A stretch of DNA of 64,000 bases. It comes from Pseudomonas sp. P7548 (lineage in GTDB: Bacteria > Pseudomonadota > Gammaproteobacteria > Pseudomonadales > Pseudomonadaceae). The stretch's first letter is position 1. Each line of letters starts with the position of its first letter. Below the pieces are notes generated by a model. It was not told the DNA's origin. It was given only the letters and a program-made list of their open reading frames with translations, and searched no databases. A program made the position numbers and the translations under genes. Shown piece after piece: positions 33,743-41,774 of the stretch. Location of the stretch: assembly GCF_013386585.1 (NCBI RefSeq), contig NZ_JACARO010000042.1, positions 1 through 64,000 of the forward strand, given 5' to 3'.

Positions 33743-34129
33743 ATGTCGAATATTCCCTCCACACCATTGCCAGCCTTTGCGCCTCAAATCGAGACGTTCC
33801 GCCCCTCTGGAGACACCACACCGTCGCCCCGGGAAAAAATTCCTGTACTGGTGAAAGCAAGCGACGTTGATAAAACGCTGGAGATTGCCTTCAGGCTTGC
33901 TGAAGCACTGGGTTTACCGCCGCTTAACAATGAAGTTGGCGACCCTGAGCGAGCCCCCTTTGCAACGCATGAAAACGTCTATCCCATCAAGTTCGATTTC
34001 CGCCCTGACGGCCCGGACGGACGTTATACCCCTCAGATGCAGCAAAAAATCAATCAGTTCAAAGAACAGTTTGACCAGAGGCTGCGCCATGAAGGCATCG
34101 AGGACATAGGCCCCGACATGTTCACCTGA
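33743..34129 (+). CDS. Small putative type III secreted protein, paralogue of the gene at 29760
   Basis: 128 residues, soluble. The N-terminus 'MSNIPSTPLPAFAPQIETF' again has an aliphatic residue at position 4, is rich in Ser/Pro, and has no acid in the first 12 residues. The C-terminal block 'IKFDFRPDGPDGRYTPQM' and following amphipathic helix ending 'EGIEDIGPDMFT' aligns with the protein at 29760. A near-perfect hrp box precedes it at an identical distance. The middle helix 'AFRLAEALGLPPLNNEVGD' is slightly reminiscent of type III chaperones, which is the main alternative. Function is unknown. Confidence 0.7.
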   Translation: MSNIPSTPLPAFAPQIETFRPSGDTTPSPREKIPVLVKASDVDKTLEIAFRLAEALGLPPLNNEVGDPERAPFATHENVYPIKFDFRPDGPDGRYTPQMQQKINQFKEQFDQRLRHEGIEDIGPDMFT

Positions 34130-34193
34130 TAGCTGCCTCGAGGGCGGTGTTTCACTATGATGGGGCCTTCCACTCACGGTTTCAGGAACCCAC

Positions 34194-34685
34194 ATGCCCG
34201 CCCTCACTTTCCGCAACGCCCTGCCCGCCGACGCCGCCCGTTGCTTTGAAATCGAAATCAGCGCCTACGAAGGCGACGAAGCCGCGACGCTGGAGAAGAT
34301 CGCCACGCGCATCTCGCAGTACCCGCAGGGCTTTCTGATCCTGCAAGCCGATGGCGAGCTGGTGGGTTTTATCAACTGCGGTTGCGCGTTTGACGTGGTG
34401 ATGTCGGATGAGGCGTTCAAGGAACTGGTGGGGCATTCGCCCGAGGCGCCGAACGTGGTGATCATGTCGGTGGTGGTCGACCCGGCGCATCAGGGCAAAG
34501 GCTATTCCAAGGTGTTGATGACCGAGTTTGTGCAGCGCATGCGCGACATGGGCAAGCAGACGATTCATTTGATGTGCAAGGCGCAGCATGTGCCGTTGTA
34601 TGAACGCATGGGCTATGCGTATGTGCGGCCCTCGCCCTCGGATCACGGTGGGATGGCGTGGCATGAGATGGTGAGAAGCCTCTGA
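34194..34685 (+). CDS. GNAT family N-acetyltransferase
   Basis: 163 residues. The acetyl-CoA binding segment is 'VVDPAHQGKGYSKVLMTEF' and the C-terminal part 'HLMCKAQHVPLYERMGYAYV' is typical of the arylalkylamine/AANAT-like group. AGGAA precedes the ATG. The stop overlaps the next start by one base (TGATG), so it is coupled to a second acetyltransferase gene. Substrate unknown. Confidence 0.85.
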   Translation: MPALTFRNALPADAARCFEIEISAYEGDEAATLEKIATRISQYPQGFLILQADGELVGFINCGCAFDVVMSDEAFKELVGHSPEAPNVVIMSVVVDPAHQGKGYSKVLMTEFVQRMRDMGKQTIHLMCKAQHVPLYERMGYAYVRPSPSDHGGMAWHEMVRSL

Positions 34686-35110
34686 TGCTGGCGCCGCAGA
34701 TTGAAATCAGTGACCACCCCAACGCCGAAGCCGAGCAACTCCTGGGCAGCGGGTTGGCGACGTTCAATGAGGCAGTCGCCGGTTACAACGACCGGCGCTT
34801 GCTGACGGTGCTGATCAAAGACCCCATCCCCCATCAAACCCTAGGCGGCATCACCGGCAAGACCACCCTGGGCACTGCCTTTCTCGACCTGTTCCACCTG
34901 CCCGAATCCCTGCGCGGTTCAGGCCTGGGCAGCCAACTGCTGCAGGCGTTTGAAGACGAAGCCCGGCGCCGGGGTTGCCGCAATGCGGTGTTGTATACCC
35001 TGAGTTTCCAGGCGCCAGGGTTTTACGAGAAGCACGGCTGGGTGCGGTTTGGCGAGGTACCTTGTGAACCGCAGGGCAGCTGCCGGGTGTTTCTGTCTAA
35101 GTCACTTTGA
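34685..35110 (+). CDS. GNAT family N-acetyltransferase
   Basis: 141 residues. 'LFHLPESLRGSGLGSQLLQAFEDEARRRG' gives the acetyl-CoA loop (R-G-S-G-L-G) and 'TLSFQAPGFYEKHGWVRFG' the conserved C-terminal half. It is translationally coupled to the preceding acetyltransferase. Its 3' end overlaps the convergent hypothetical gene by 14 bases. Confidence 0.85.
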   Translation: MLAPQIEISDHPNAEAEQLLGSGLATFNEAVAGYNDRRLLTVLIKDPIPHQTLGGITGKTTLGTAFLDLFHLPESLRGSGLGSQLLQAFEDEARRRGCRNAVLYTLSFQAPGFYEKHGWVRFGEVPCEPQGSCRVFLSKSL

Positions 35111-35588
35111 TGCTTTGCCAATCCAGACTCGCAAAACCCGCCGTGAATTCGAGCAGTTCCTGGTCGATGCTTTCGGCGCTCCCGTGGATTCCGCTGTCCG
35201 CCAGCCCATAGGCATCATCGAAATACCCACAGGACTCGAGTGCGCCCGGCAAGTAGCAGCCGTGCCGGGCCCATAGCCGGTAGATACCTTCTGCCAGGCG
35301 CCGGCCAAGATCAGGCTCACTGAGCAGCCGGGAATGCGCCACTGCCAGTGCATACGGAAGCATCTCGGCCTCGCTGATTGCCGGTGTGGCGACTTGCAGC
35401 AGTTGCCACATGACTTCTTCCCGGTTCGACCGGCCCATCAAGGCGAGTTCTATTACCGCGTAGGGCGGATTTTCCAGCGTTGCCAGCTTCGTATCTGCCC
35501 ATTGAACAACGTCCACCACATCGATTACGCCGATATCCAGTGCGACCCGCAGGTAAGACACCGGCACACACAACGTGGCGTCATCCAT
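35097..35588 (-). CDS. Hypothetical protein coupled to an acetyltransferase gene
   Basis: 163 residues, acidic and helical, without membrane segments ('VIELALMGRSNREEVMWQLLQVAT', 'YGLADSGIHGSAESIDQELLEF'). I do not recognise a family. Its ATG 35588 lies inside the last codons of the upstream GNAT gene (8-base overlap), so the two are translated together. Confidence 0.6.
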   Translation of the reverse strand: MDDATLCVPVSYLRVALDIGVIDVVDVVQWADTKLATLENPPYAVIELALMGRSNREEVMWQLLQVATPAISEAEMLPYALAVAHSRLLSEPDLGRRLAEGIYRLWARHGCYLPGALESCGYFDDAYGLADSGIHGSAESIDQELLEFTAGFASLDWQSIKVT

Positions 35589-36117
35589 GCTTGGAGACCG
35601 TACCCAAAGATTTGCCAAACAAGCGATTCTCGTGGCTTTCCCCTTGAAAGGTATAGGTGGGCGAACCCAGCTCCACATACCCGCGTCGAGGGTAAAAACC
35701 CAGCGCCCGTTCATTCCCCACCCACACCGTCGCCCATAGCAGCGAAGCGCCGCCTGCAGCCGCCTGCTGTTCAGCCGCGTCGAGCAACTGTTGGCCAATG
35801 CCCTGCCCGGTGAAGCGCTCCTGGATGTACAGCCGCTGCAACTCGGCAACGTCATCGGCCTCGATCATCGAGTGGCGGGTGTTGAGTGTGAGCTGGGCGA
35901 AACCTACCAAGTGGTTGTTCACTTCTGCCACCAGCAACAATGTGCCGGGCTGATCGATCAGTTGGGCGATGGACTCGGGGGCAAAGGCGTGCAGCGCCTC
36001 CTTGGCAATCGCGCAGCGAATGCCTTCGGTGGCGTAGGTGTCGAGGAACACCTGCATGCCCAGCACGCCGATGCACAGGGCGTCCCGGGGGGCGGCCTGG
36101 CGGATCACGGCGCTCAA
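35581..36117 (-). CDS. GNAT family N-acetyltransferase
   Basis: 178 residues. Acetyl-CoA loop 'RLYIQERFTGQGIGQQLLDAAEQQA', followed by 'LWATVWVGNERALGFYPRRGYVELG'. The length and the 'TYTFQGESHENRLFGKSL' tail match the common bacterial GNAT group near SpeG/PaiA. It overlaps the upstream lipoprotein gene by 4 bases and the downstream hypothetical gene by 8, forming a three-gene minus-strand operon. Confidence 0.85.
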   Translation of the reverse strand: MSAVIRQAAPRDALCIGVLGMQVFLDTYATEGIRCAIAKEALHAFAPESIAQLIDQPGTLLLVAEVNNHLVGFAQLTLNTRHSMIEADDVAELQRLYIQERFTGQGIGQQLLDAAEQQAAAGGASLLWATVWVGNERALGFYPRRGYVELGSPTYTFQGESHENRLFGKSLGTVSKHG

Positions 36118-36659
36118 CCCTGCTGCCCCGGCACGGGGAAGATGACTTCCTGGGTGTCCAGGTTGCGGATGCTCGAATAGGTGCGGTATTCGGTGCTGTA
36201 GTTCGGGCCCACGCCCTTGGTGCTGGCGGTCAGGCGGAAGGTCACCACGTAACGCTGGCCGGGTTTGAAGTCGACGTCGTCGGCGCCGTTGTTGCAGAAC
36301 GCGCCGCCGGTGCCCAGGGCATTCATCGACACGTTACACCAGCGCAGCGAGTGCTTGCCGGGGCTGAGTTTCAGCGCCTGCTCGCCGGTGACGTTGAGGA
36401 TCGACGTGCGCCCGGCGCCGGGCAGTTTGACGCCGTCCACTTCCAGGGCCAGCACCAGGCGGTGGAACGGAATGCCCAGCTCGCGCTCGCGCCAGGTGTC
36501 GAAGTACACCAGTGCGGCGTCGGGGGCGTTGTTGGAGAGGTCGACGGGGTGCAGTTTTTCCGGGGCCCAATCGCCTTGGTAATCCTTGTAGTGGTAGTCC
36601 GAGGAACAGGCGCCGAGCAGTGGCAGGGTCAAAACGGCGGCGAGTTTCAGCAGTTTCAT
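36114..36659 (-). CDS. Lipoprotein of unknown function
   Basis: 181 residues. A lipoprotein signal ends in LLGAC (Cys at about 18), so it is lipid-anchored in the envelope. The mature part is beta-rich ('PGKHSLRWCNVSM', 'RYVVTFRLTAST') and contains a pair of cysteines, C108 and C120 approximately, in 'WCNVSMNALGTGGAFCNNG'. ATG 36659 is the start of the signal sequence; the frame is open further upstream but not as protein. First gene of an operon with GNAT and a hypothetical gene. Confidence 0.7.
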   Translation of the reverse strand: MKLLKLAAVLTLPLLGACSSDYHYKDYQGDWAPEKLHPVDLSNNAPDAALVYFDTWRERELGIPFHRLVLALEVDGVKLPGAGRTSILNVTGEQALKLSPGKHSLRWCNVSMNALGTGGAFCNNGADDVDFKPGQRYVVTFRLTASTKGVGPNYSTEYRTYSSIRNLDTQEVIFPVPGQQG

Positions 36660-36781
36660 CGAGTGACGGTCCTTGTGAGCGATGAGATCATATCGACATG
36701 ATCCCTGATTCCTTGAGGCAATTGCCACTGCTGGTTTGCCGCAGTAGGGTTGTCGCCTCGTCCACCGTGCAGGAGCCCGCC

Positions 36782-37459
36782 ATGAGCTTTTTTTCCGACC
36801 CCGATGCCGTCGCCCGTTACGCCGAAGGCCCTGTACGCCTGGTGCCGGGCTTTGAAGGCCTGCAACGCATGACCACCCTGCTGCTACGCGAAAGCGTGCC
36901 GACCACAGGCAATGTGCTGGTGCTGGGTGCTGGCGGCGGCTTGGAACTGAAGCGGTTTGCCGAGGCCGAACCGGGTTGGCGCTTTGTGGGGGTAGACCCC
37001 TCGGCAGAGATGTTGAAGCTGGCACAGGCGACGTTGGGGCCCTTGCTGGAACGTGCGCAGTTGCATGAAGGGTACATCGACACGGCGCCAGCGGGCCCGT
37101 TCGATGGGGCCACGTGCCTGCTGACCTTGCACTTCATCCCGGCCGAGGAGCGCCTGCAGACCCTCAAGGCGCTGTGGCAACGCTTGCGGCCGGGGGCGCC
37201 GTTGATTGTGGCGCACCACAGTTTCCCCCAGGCGCCAGAAGAGAAAGCCCGGTGGTTGAAGCGTTATGCCGCGTTTGCGGTGGATTCGGGTGTGCCTGCG
37301 GCGGATGCCGAGCGGGCGATTGCGGCCATCAGTGAGAAGCTGCCAGTGTTATCGCCCGAGGCGGATGCGGCCTTGCTGGTTGAGGCCGGGTTCGAAGGCG
37401 TGGAGCTGTTCTACGCCGGCTTCAGCTTCAAGGGTTGGATCGCCCATAGACCCCTGTAG
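36782..37459 (+). CDS. Class I SAM-dependent methyltransferase
   Basis: 225 residues. The SAM-binding motif I is 'VLVLGAGGGLELKRFAE', the acidic residue of motif II is in 'FVGVDPSAEML', and 'LTLHFIPAEERLQTLKALWQRLRPGA' is the later conserved block. The start ATG 36782 follows GGAG. The TAG stop is the first part of a REP palindrome. The substrate is unknown. Confidence 0.85.
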   Translation: MSFFSDPDAVARYAEGPVRLVPGFEGLQRMTTLLLRESVPTTGNVLVLGAGGGLELKRFAEAEPGWRFVGVDPSAEMLKLAQATLGPLLERAQLHEGYIDTAPAGPFDGATCLLTLHFIPAEERLQTLKALWQRLRPGAPLIVAHHSFPQAPEEKARWLKRYAAFAVDSGVPAADAERAIAAISEKLPVLSPEADAALLVEAGFEGVELFYAGFSFKGWIAHRPL

Positions 37460-37577
37460 TGAGCGGGCTTGTCCCGCGCTGCGCCTTACCTGACGGAACG
37501 CATCGCCCCAGTCCGGGCGCCGTGTTTTTCAGGGAGAACTGCGGCGGCCTCAGCGCGAGGCAAGCTCGCTCACTACA
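37456..37577. repeat. REP/REPIN inverted pair, GTAGTGAGCGGG class
   Basis: Two inverted units (left TGTAGTGAGCGGGCTTGTCC, right GCAAGCTCGCTCACTACA) are separated by about 80 bases. The left end supplies the TAG stop codon of the methyltransferase gene. Confidence 0.88.
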
Positions 37578-37590
37578 AGCGAGGAATCGT

Positions 37591-38799
37591 TTACCAGCTG
37601 CCGGAGGCACCGCCGCCGCCGCTGGAGCCGCCGCTCCCGGAGGAACTGCTGCTGGAGCTTGAGCTGGAACCGCCGGAACTCGAGCCCGATGAGCCGCCGC
37701 CCGACCCCGAACCGCCCTCGGAAATGCTCTGCACAAACACGATGAACGCCACGATCGAGGCCGCGGGTATCGCCACAAGCCAGTCCTGGTAACCGTGCCC
37801 CAGCAGCATCCCCACCGCCACGTACACCGCCGCCACCGCCAGCACCCGTACGATGAAAAAGCGCGGGCTCTTTCTCCAGGATTCGCGGATGACAAAAAAC
37901 AGCCCCACATACAACCCCAGCACCAAGGCGCCGCCCAGTGGCATCGCCAGCCAGCGCACGAAGTCCACCGCGACGAAGTGGTCCGCTACCAGCAGCCCGA
38001 CGATATACGCCAGCACCGCGACCACGCTGTAAAACACCGCGCGCGCCATCCACAATGCGCCGAAGGTGGCGCCGCCGATCAGCAGGGTCAACGGCAACAC
38101 CAGCAAGTACATCGGCCAGTCAGGGCCACCGCCGTAAATCGCCAGCAACACCGTGGCCGCCACGCTGGCAATCAACGCACGGCGCCAATGCAGCTTCCCG
38201 GCCGCCATCAGCACACCGCCAATGGCCCCGGCGATAAACGCCAGCAGTAGCGCAATGAACTGAGGGTTAACCTCTCGTGCAGCCGGCGCCGGCAGATCAC
38301 CGCCGTCCACCAGCAGGGTCAAATCATTGACTGCCTGCTGCACGCCGCCCGCAAAGTCGCCCTGGCGAAACGCCGGGGTGATGTGTTCTTCGATGATGCG
38401 GTGGGCAAGCAGGTCAGTCACGGTGCCTTCCAGGCCGTAACCCACTTCGATGCGCACCTTGTGGTCTTCCTTGGCCACCACCAGCAGGATGCCGTCGTTG
38501 ACGTCCTTGCGCCCCAGTTTCCAAGCGCGAAACAGCTGGTTGGCATAGTCCTCGATGCTTGCGCCCCCCGTGGTGGGCACCAGCAATACCGCGACTTGCG
38601 CGCCTTTGCGTTGTTCAAGGGCAGCGAGCTGGTCTTTGAGACGGGTGGTCGTACCCGCGTCGAGGGTGTTTGTAAGGTCGATCACCCGCTGATCGAGGGC
38701 AACGCCAATGGGCGAACTCTGCGCCTGGGCGGTGCTCAACAGGCCGATGAACAGCATTGCCACCAGGCTCACGATCGATTGCCGCACAGTCGCCATCAT
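37591..38799 (-). CDS. TPM domain membrane protein (YgcG family) with Ser/Gly tail
   Basis: 402 residues. A signal peptide ends near 'STAQA'. The periplasmic TPM/YgcG domain is residues about 30-170 ('VIDLTNTLDAGTTTRLKDQLAALEQRKGAQVAVLLVPT', 'DVNDGILLVVAKEDHKVRIEVGYGLEG'). Several transmembrane helices follow (about 185-335), and the last 45 residues are almost only Ser and Gly, ending 'GASGSW'. This layout is typical of YgcG proteins, proposed to act in membrane quality control or repair. The convergent REP pair lies just beyond its stop. Confidence 0.85.
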   Translation of the reverse strand: MMATVRQSIVSLVAMLFIGLLSTAQAQSSPIGVALDQRVIDLTNTLDAGTTTRLKDQLAALEQRKGAQVAVLLVPTTGGASIEDYANQLFRAWKLGRKDVNDGILLVVAKEDHKVRIEVGYGLEGTVTDLLAHRIIEEHITPAFRQGDFAGGVQQAVNDLTLLVDGGDLPAPAAREVNPQFIALLLAFIAGAIGGVLMAAGKLHWRRALIASVAATVLLAIYGGGPDWPMYLLVLPLTLLIGGATFGALWMARAVFYSVVAVLAYIVGLLVADHFVAVDFVRWLAMPLGGALVLGLYVGLFFVIRESWRKSPRFFIVRVLAVAAVYVAVGMLLGHGYQDWLVAIPAASIVAFIVFVQSISEGGSGSGGGSSGSSSGGSSSSSSSSSSGSGGSSGGGGASGSW

Positions 38800-38926
38800 G
38801 TTTTGTTACCTGAAGTTTCTTCCTGAAGGCGCCGACTTTACCCTATCGGCGCTATAACGCGTGACCCCGCGCGCCTGACTATCTAAACTCCCAACACACT
38901 AGCAAAACGCCATAACCGGGAAGCCC

Positions 38927-39742
38927 ATGGACCTACACCACCGCAACAACGTCAGTGTGATGGGCCACGGCACCTCGACCCTGGTGTTTTCCCATGGTTT
39001 CGGCTGCAACCAGGCGATGTGGAACGACCTGGCACCGCAATTCTTCGAGCGCTTCCGGGTGGTCATGTATGACCTGGTCGGCGCCGGGCTCTCGGACCTG
39101 AGTGCGTTCGACAAGGCCAAATACAGCACGCTGGACGGCTATGCCCGTGACCTGAACGAGCTGATCGACGCCTTTGCCGTCGGCCCGGTGATTCTGGTCA
39201 GCCATTCGGTCAGCGCGATGATCGGCACCCTCGCCGACCGCCAGGTGCCCGGGCGTATCGCCGCCCATGTGATGATCGGACCTTCCCCGCGCTATATCGA
39301 TGACGTCGGTTATATTGGCGGCTTCACGCGCAGCGACATCGACGACCTGCTCGACACCCTCGACAGCAATTACCTCGGTTGGTCCAGCACCATGGCGCCG
39401 GTCATCATGGGGGCACCCGGGCAACCGGCGCTGAGCGAGGAACTGACCGACAGTTTCTGCCGCACCGAACCGGAGATCGCCAAGCAATTTGCGCGGGTCA
39501 CTTTCCTGTCGGATAACCGCCAGGACGTGGCCGGCCTCACCACCCCGGTGCTGATCCTGCAATCGAGCGATGACCTGATCGCTCCGGTCGCCGTGGGCGA
39601 ATACCTGCACAGCGTGTTGCCCAACAGCACCTATTGCCTGGTCGATAACGTCGGTCATTGCCCGCACATGAGCGCGCCGAAGGCATGTGCGGCGGCCATG
39701 GAGGCGTTCCTGGCGCCATGGGCGGTCGCCGATGCCGGCTGA
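38927..39742 (+). CDS. RsbQ-like alpha/beta hydrolase
   Basis: 271 residues closely matching the RsbQ/KAI2/D14 group. The nucleophile is Ser94 in 'VSHSVSAMIG'; the later acid is in 'LQSSDDLIAP' and the His in 'NVGHCPHMS'. RsbQ supplies an unknown small molecule needed by the PAS domain of RsbP in Bacillus energy-stress signalling. Here its 3' end overlaps the start of a PAS histidine kinase by 11 bases, so the pairing of hydrolase with PAS sensor is kept while the output domain differs. Confidence 0.88.
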   Translation: MDLHHRNNVSVMGHGTSTLVFSHGFGCNQAMWNDLAPQFFERFRVVMYDLVGAGLSDLSAFDKAKYSTLDGYARDLNELIDAFAVGPVILVSHSVSAMIGTLADRQVPGRIAAHVMIGPSPRYIDDVGYIGGFTRSDIDDLLDTLDSNYLGWSSTMAPVIMGAPGQPALSEELTDSFCRTEPEIAKQFARVTFLSDNRQDVAGLTTPVLILQSSDDLIAPVAVGEYLHSVLPNSTYCLVDNVGHCPHMSAPKACAAAMEAFLAPWAVADAG

Positions 39743-40865
39743 CCTGTTCGACAGCGCCGCCTGTGCCCTGGCCGTCACGGCCGAAGACGGCACGATCCTG
39801 CAGGCCAACGCCCGCTTCAGCGACTGGCTGGGGTTCAGCGCCGCCGAGCTGTGCGGCCGGCGCTTCCAGGACCTGCTGACCATGGGCGGGCGGATCTTCC
39901 ACCAGACCCACCTGGCGCCCATGCTGCGCATGCGCGGCAGCGTCACCGAAGTGAAGCTCGACATGCTGCACCGTGACGGGCACAAGGTGACCGTGCTGCT
40001 CAATGGCCTCAAGCGCGAACAGGCAGGCGGCGTGGTGCATGACCTGGCACTGTTCGGCACCACCGACCGCGACAAGTACGAGCGCGAGTTGCTCAACGCG
40101 CGCAACCTGGCCGAGGCGCTGCTGCAGGAAAAAACCGCCACCGAATTGGCCCTCAAAAATGCCCAGGCCGAGTTGAGCGAGGCGTATGCCATTGCCCAGC
40201 GTCGAGCCTTGTTTGCCGAGCAGATGGTCGCAATCGTCAGCCATGATCTGAAAAACCCGCTGACGGCCATTCGCATGGCGTCGGACTTTCTCAATCGGGG
40301 CGAGCGTACCGCCAAGGAGCGCCAGTTGCTGGGGCATATCGCCCAGTCCTCCGAGCGTGCGCAACGCATGATCGCCGACCTGCTGGACTTCACCCAGGCC
40401 CGGGTCGGCCACGGCATCACCATCAAGGCCGCGCCACTGGATTTGCATGCGGTGATTCATCGCGCCGTGGACGAACTGCGCGTGGCCTTCCCCAAGGCCA
40501 CACTGGAGCACACCACCGAAGGCAACGGCGACGCCTGCCTGGATGCCGACCGCGTGCAACAGATCATCGGTAACCTGGTGGCCAACAGCGTGGCATATGG
40601 CGACCTGCTGCGGCCGATCACCATCACCTCACGCCTGGGCGACAGCGGCTGCGAAGTGTCGGTGCACAACCACGGCGCGGCCATCCCGCAAACGTTGCTG
40701 GCCGGGCTGTTCGAACCCATGACCCGAGGCACCGACCAAGGCAGTGATGTGCGCAGCGTGGGCCTTGGCCTGTACATCGTGCGCGAACTGGCCAGGGTGC
40801 ACGGTGGCGACGTGGCCGTAAGCTCCTGCGCCACCCAGGGCACCACCTTTACCGTGACGTTCTAG
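39732..40865 (+). CDS. PAS domain sensor histidine kinase (partner of RsbQ-like hydrolase)
   Basis: 377 residues, no membrane helix, so cytoplasmic. A PAS domain (about 1-110, 'GTILQANARFSDWLGFSAAELCGRRF', 'RIFHQTHLAPML') is followed by a coiled coil (115-160). Then come HisKA with His171 in 'SHDLKNPLTAIR', an HATPase with 'QIIGNLVANSVAYG' and 'GLGLYIVRELARVHGG'. No response regulator gene is adjacent; the next gene is on the other strand. ATG 39732 lies within the end of the hydrolase gene. The signal is presumably a product made or held by the hydrolase. Confidence 0.85.
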   Translation: MPADLFDSAACALAVTAEDGTILQANARFSDWLGFSAAELCGRRFQDLLTMGGRIFHQTHLAPMLRMRGSVTEVKLDMLHRDGHKVTVLLNGLKREQAGGVVHDLALFGTTDRDKYERELLNARNLAEALLQEKTATELALKNAQAELSEAYAIAQRRALFAEQMVAIVSHDLKNPLTAIRMASDFLNRGERTAKERQLLGHIAQSSERAQRMIADLLDFTQARVGHGITIKAAPLDLHAVIHRAVDELRVAFPKATLEHTTEGNGDACLDADRVQQIIGNLVANSVAYGDLLRPITITSRLGDSGCEVSVHNHGAAIPQTLLAGLFEPMTRGTDQGSDVRSVGLGLYIVRELARVHGGDVAVSSCATQGTTFTVTF

Positions 40866-41665
40866 AAACCCCAGGCAGTGCCCTGCATGATCGGCTCCAC
40901 GCGGCCGGTCAATATCACGCCGCCCTGCCCGTCCCATTGCACGGTGACGCTGCCACCGTCGCACTGCACCTCGACGCGGTCGTCCAGCAACCCACGCCGG
41001 ATGCCGTTGACTACCGCCCCGCAGCAGCACGACCCCGAGCCCAGCGGCACGCCGCCGCCACGTTCCCAGATACGCAGGCGGATGCGACTACGGTCGAGTA
41101 CCTGCACGAAATGCACGTTGGTCTTGGCCGGGAACAGCGGGTGAACTTCCAACGCTGGGCCGCGTGCCGCGACGTCGACCGCGTGAATGTCCTCCACGAA
41201 AAACGTGAGGTGCGGGTTGCCCATGCTGCACGCCGCCGGGTCGCCGTCGATGGGCAACAGGCGAGTGTCCAGCGCTTCGGCCAGGGGGACGGCCGCCCAG
41301 TCCAGGGAGGGCTGACCCATGTCCACCGAGACGCGCTGCCCGCTGGCACGTTCGCAGGTCAGCAGGCCGCGGTCGGTACGCAATACGATGGTGTCGGTGC
41401 CGGCTTCGTGCATCAAGCGGTCGGCCACGCCACGGGTGGCGCTGCCGCAGGTCGCCAGGGGCGTGCCGTTGGGGTTCCAGAACTTGATGCGCGCGGCGGC
41501 GTCGTCACAGTCGAGCACTACGGCCAGCTGGTTGAAACCGATGCCGGTGTGGCGGTCGCCGAGCGTGCGCGCGACCTGTGCGGTGATGGGGTCGTGCAGG
41601 CCACGGCGGTCGATAATGATGAAGTCGTCGCCATGGGCGTGCATCTTCACAAACGGCAAGGTCAT
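40862..41665 (-). CDS. Diaminopimelate epimerase (DapF) family protein with Cys to Ser change
   Basis: 267 residues. The DapF fold is clear. Cys73 is kept in 'NPNGTPLATCGSA', and ligand residues N64, N150 (MGNPH), N183 (TNVHF), E201 and R202 are in place. The second catalytic block, normally GETxACGTGAC, reads 'GGGVPLGSGSCCCGA', so the catalytic Cys is Ser210. The first block has CGSA instead of CGNG. Thus it binds an amino acid-like ligand but probably does not epimerise diaminopimelate by the two-Cys mechanism. ATG 41665 has GGAG upstream. A housekeeping dapF is expected elsewhere. Confidence 0.8.
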   Translation of the reverse strand: MTLPFVKMHAHGDDFIIIDRRGLHDPITAQVARTLGDRHTGIGFNQLAVVLDCDDAAARIKFWNPNGTPLATCGSATRGVADRLMHEAGTDTIVLRTDRGLLTCERASGQRVSVDMGQPSLDWAAVPLAEALDTRLLPIDGDPAACSMGNPHLTFFVEDIHAVDVAARGPALEVHPLFPAKTNVHFVQVLDRSRIRLRIWERGGGVPLGSGSCCCGAVVNGIRRGLLDDRVEVQCDGGSVTVQWDGQGGVILTGRVEPIMQGTAWGF

Positions 41666-41774
41666 GGGCGCTCCTGTGGGCGAGCTGAACGGGAGCCTAA
41701 GCATACGGCAGTTTCATCCCGGCGGATTCGGTCGCGTGCTAGCGTATTTTGGTGCCAATCCTGCCGAGCTCTTC

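Noticed and set aside
38933..40559. Long minus-strand frames across the RsbQ-like and histidine kinase genes.
   Set aside because: Both plus-strand proteins have complete catalytic motifs, so the opposite frames are shadows.
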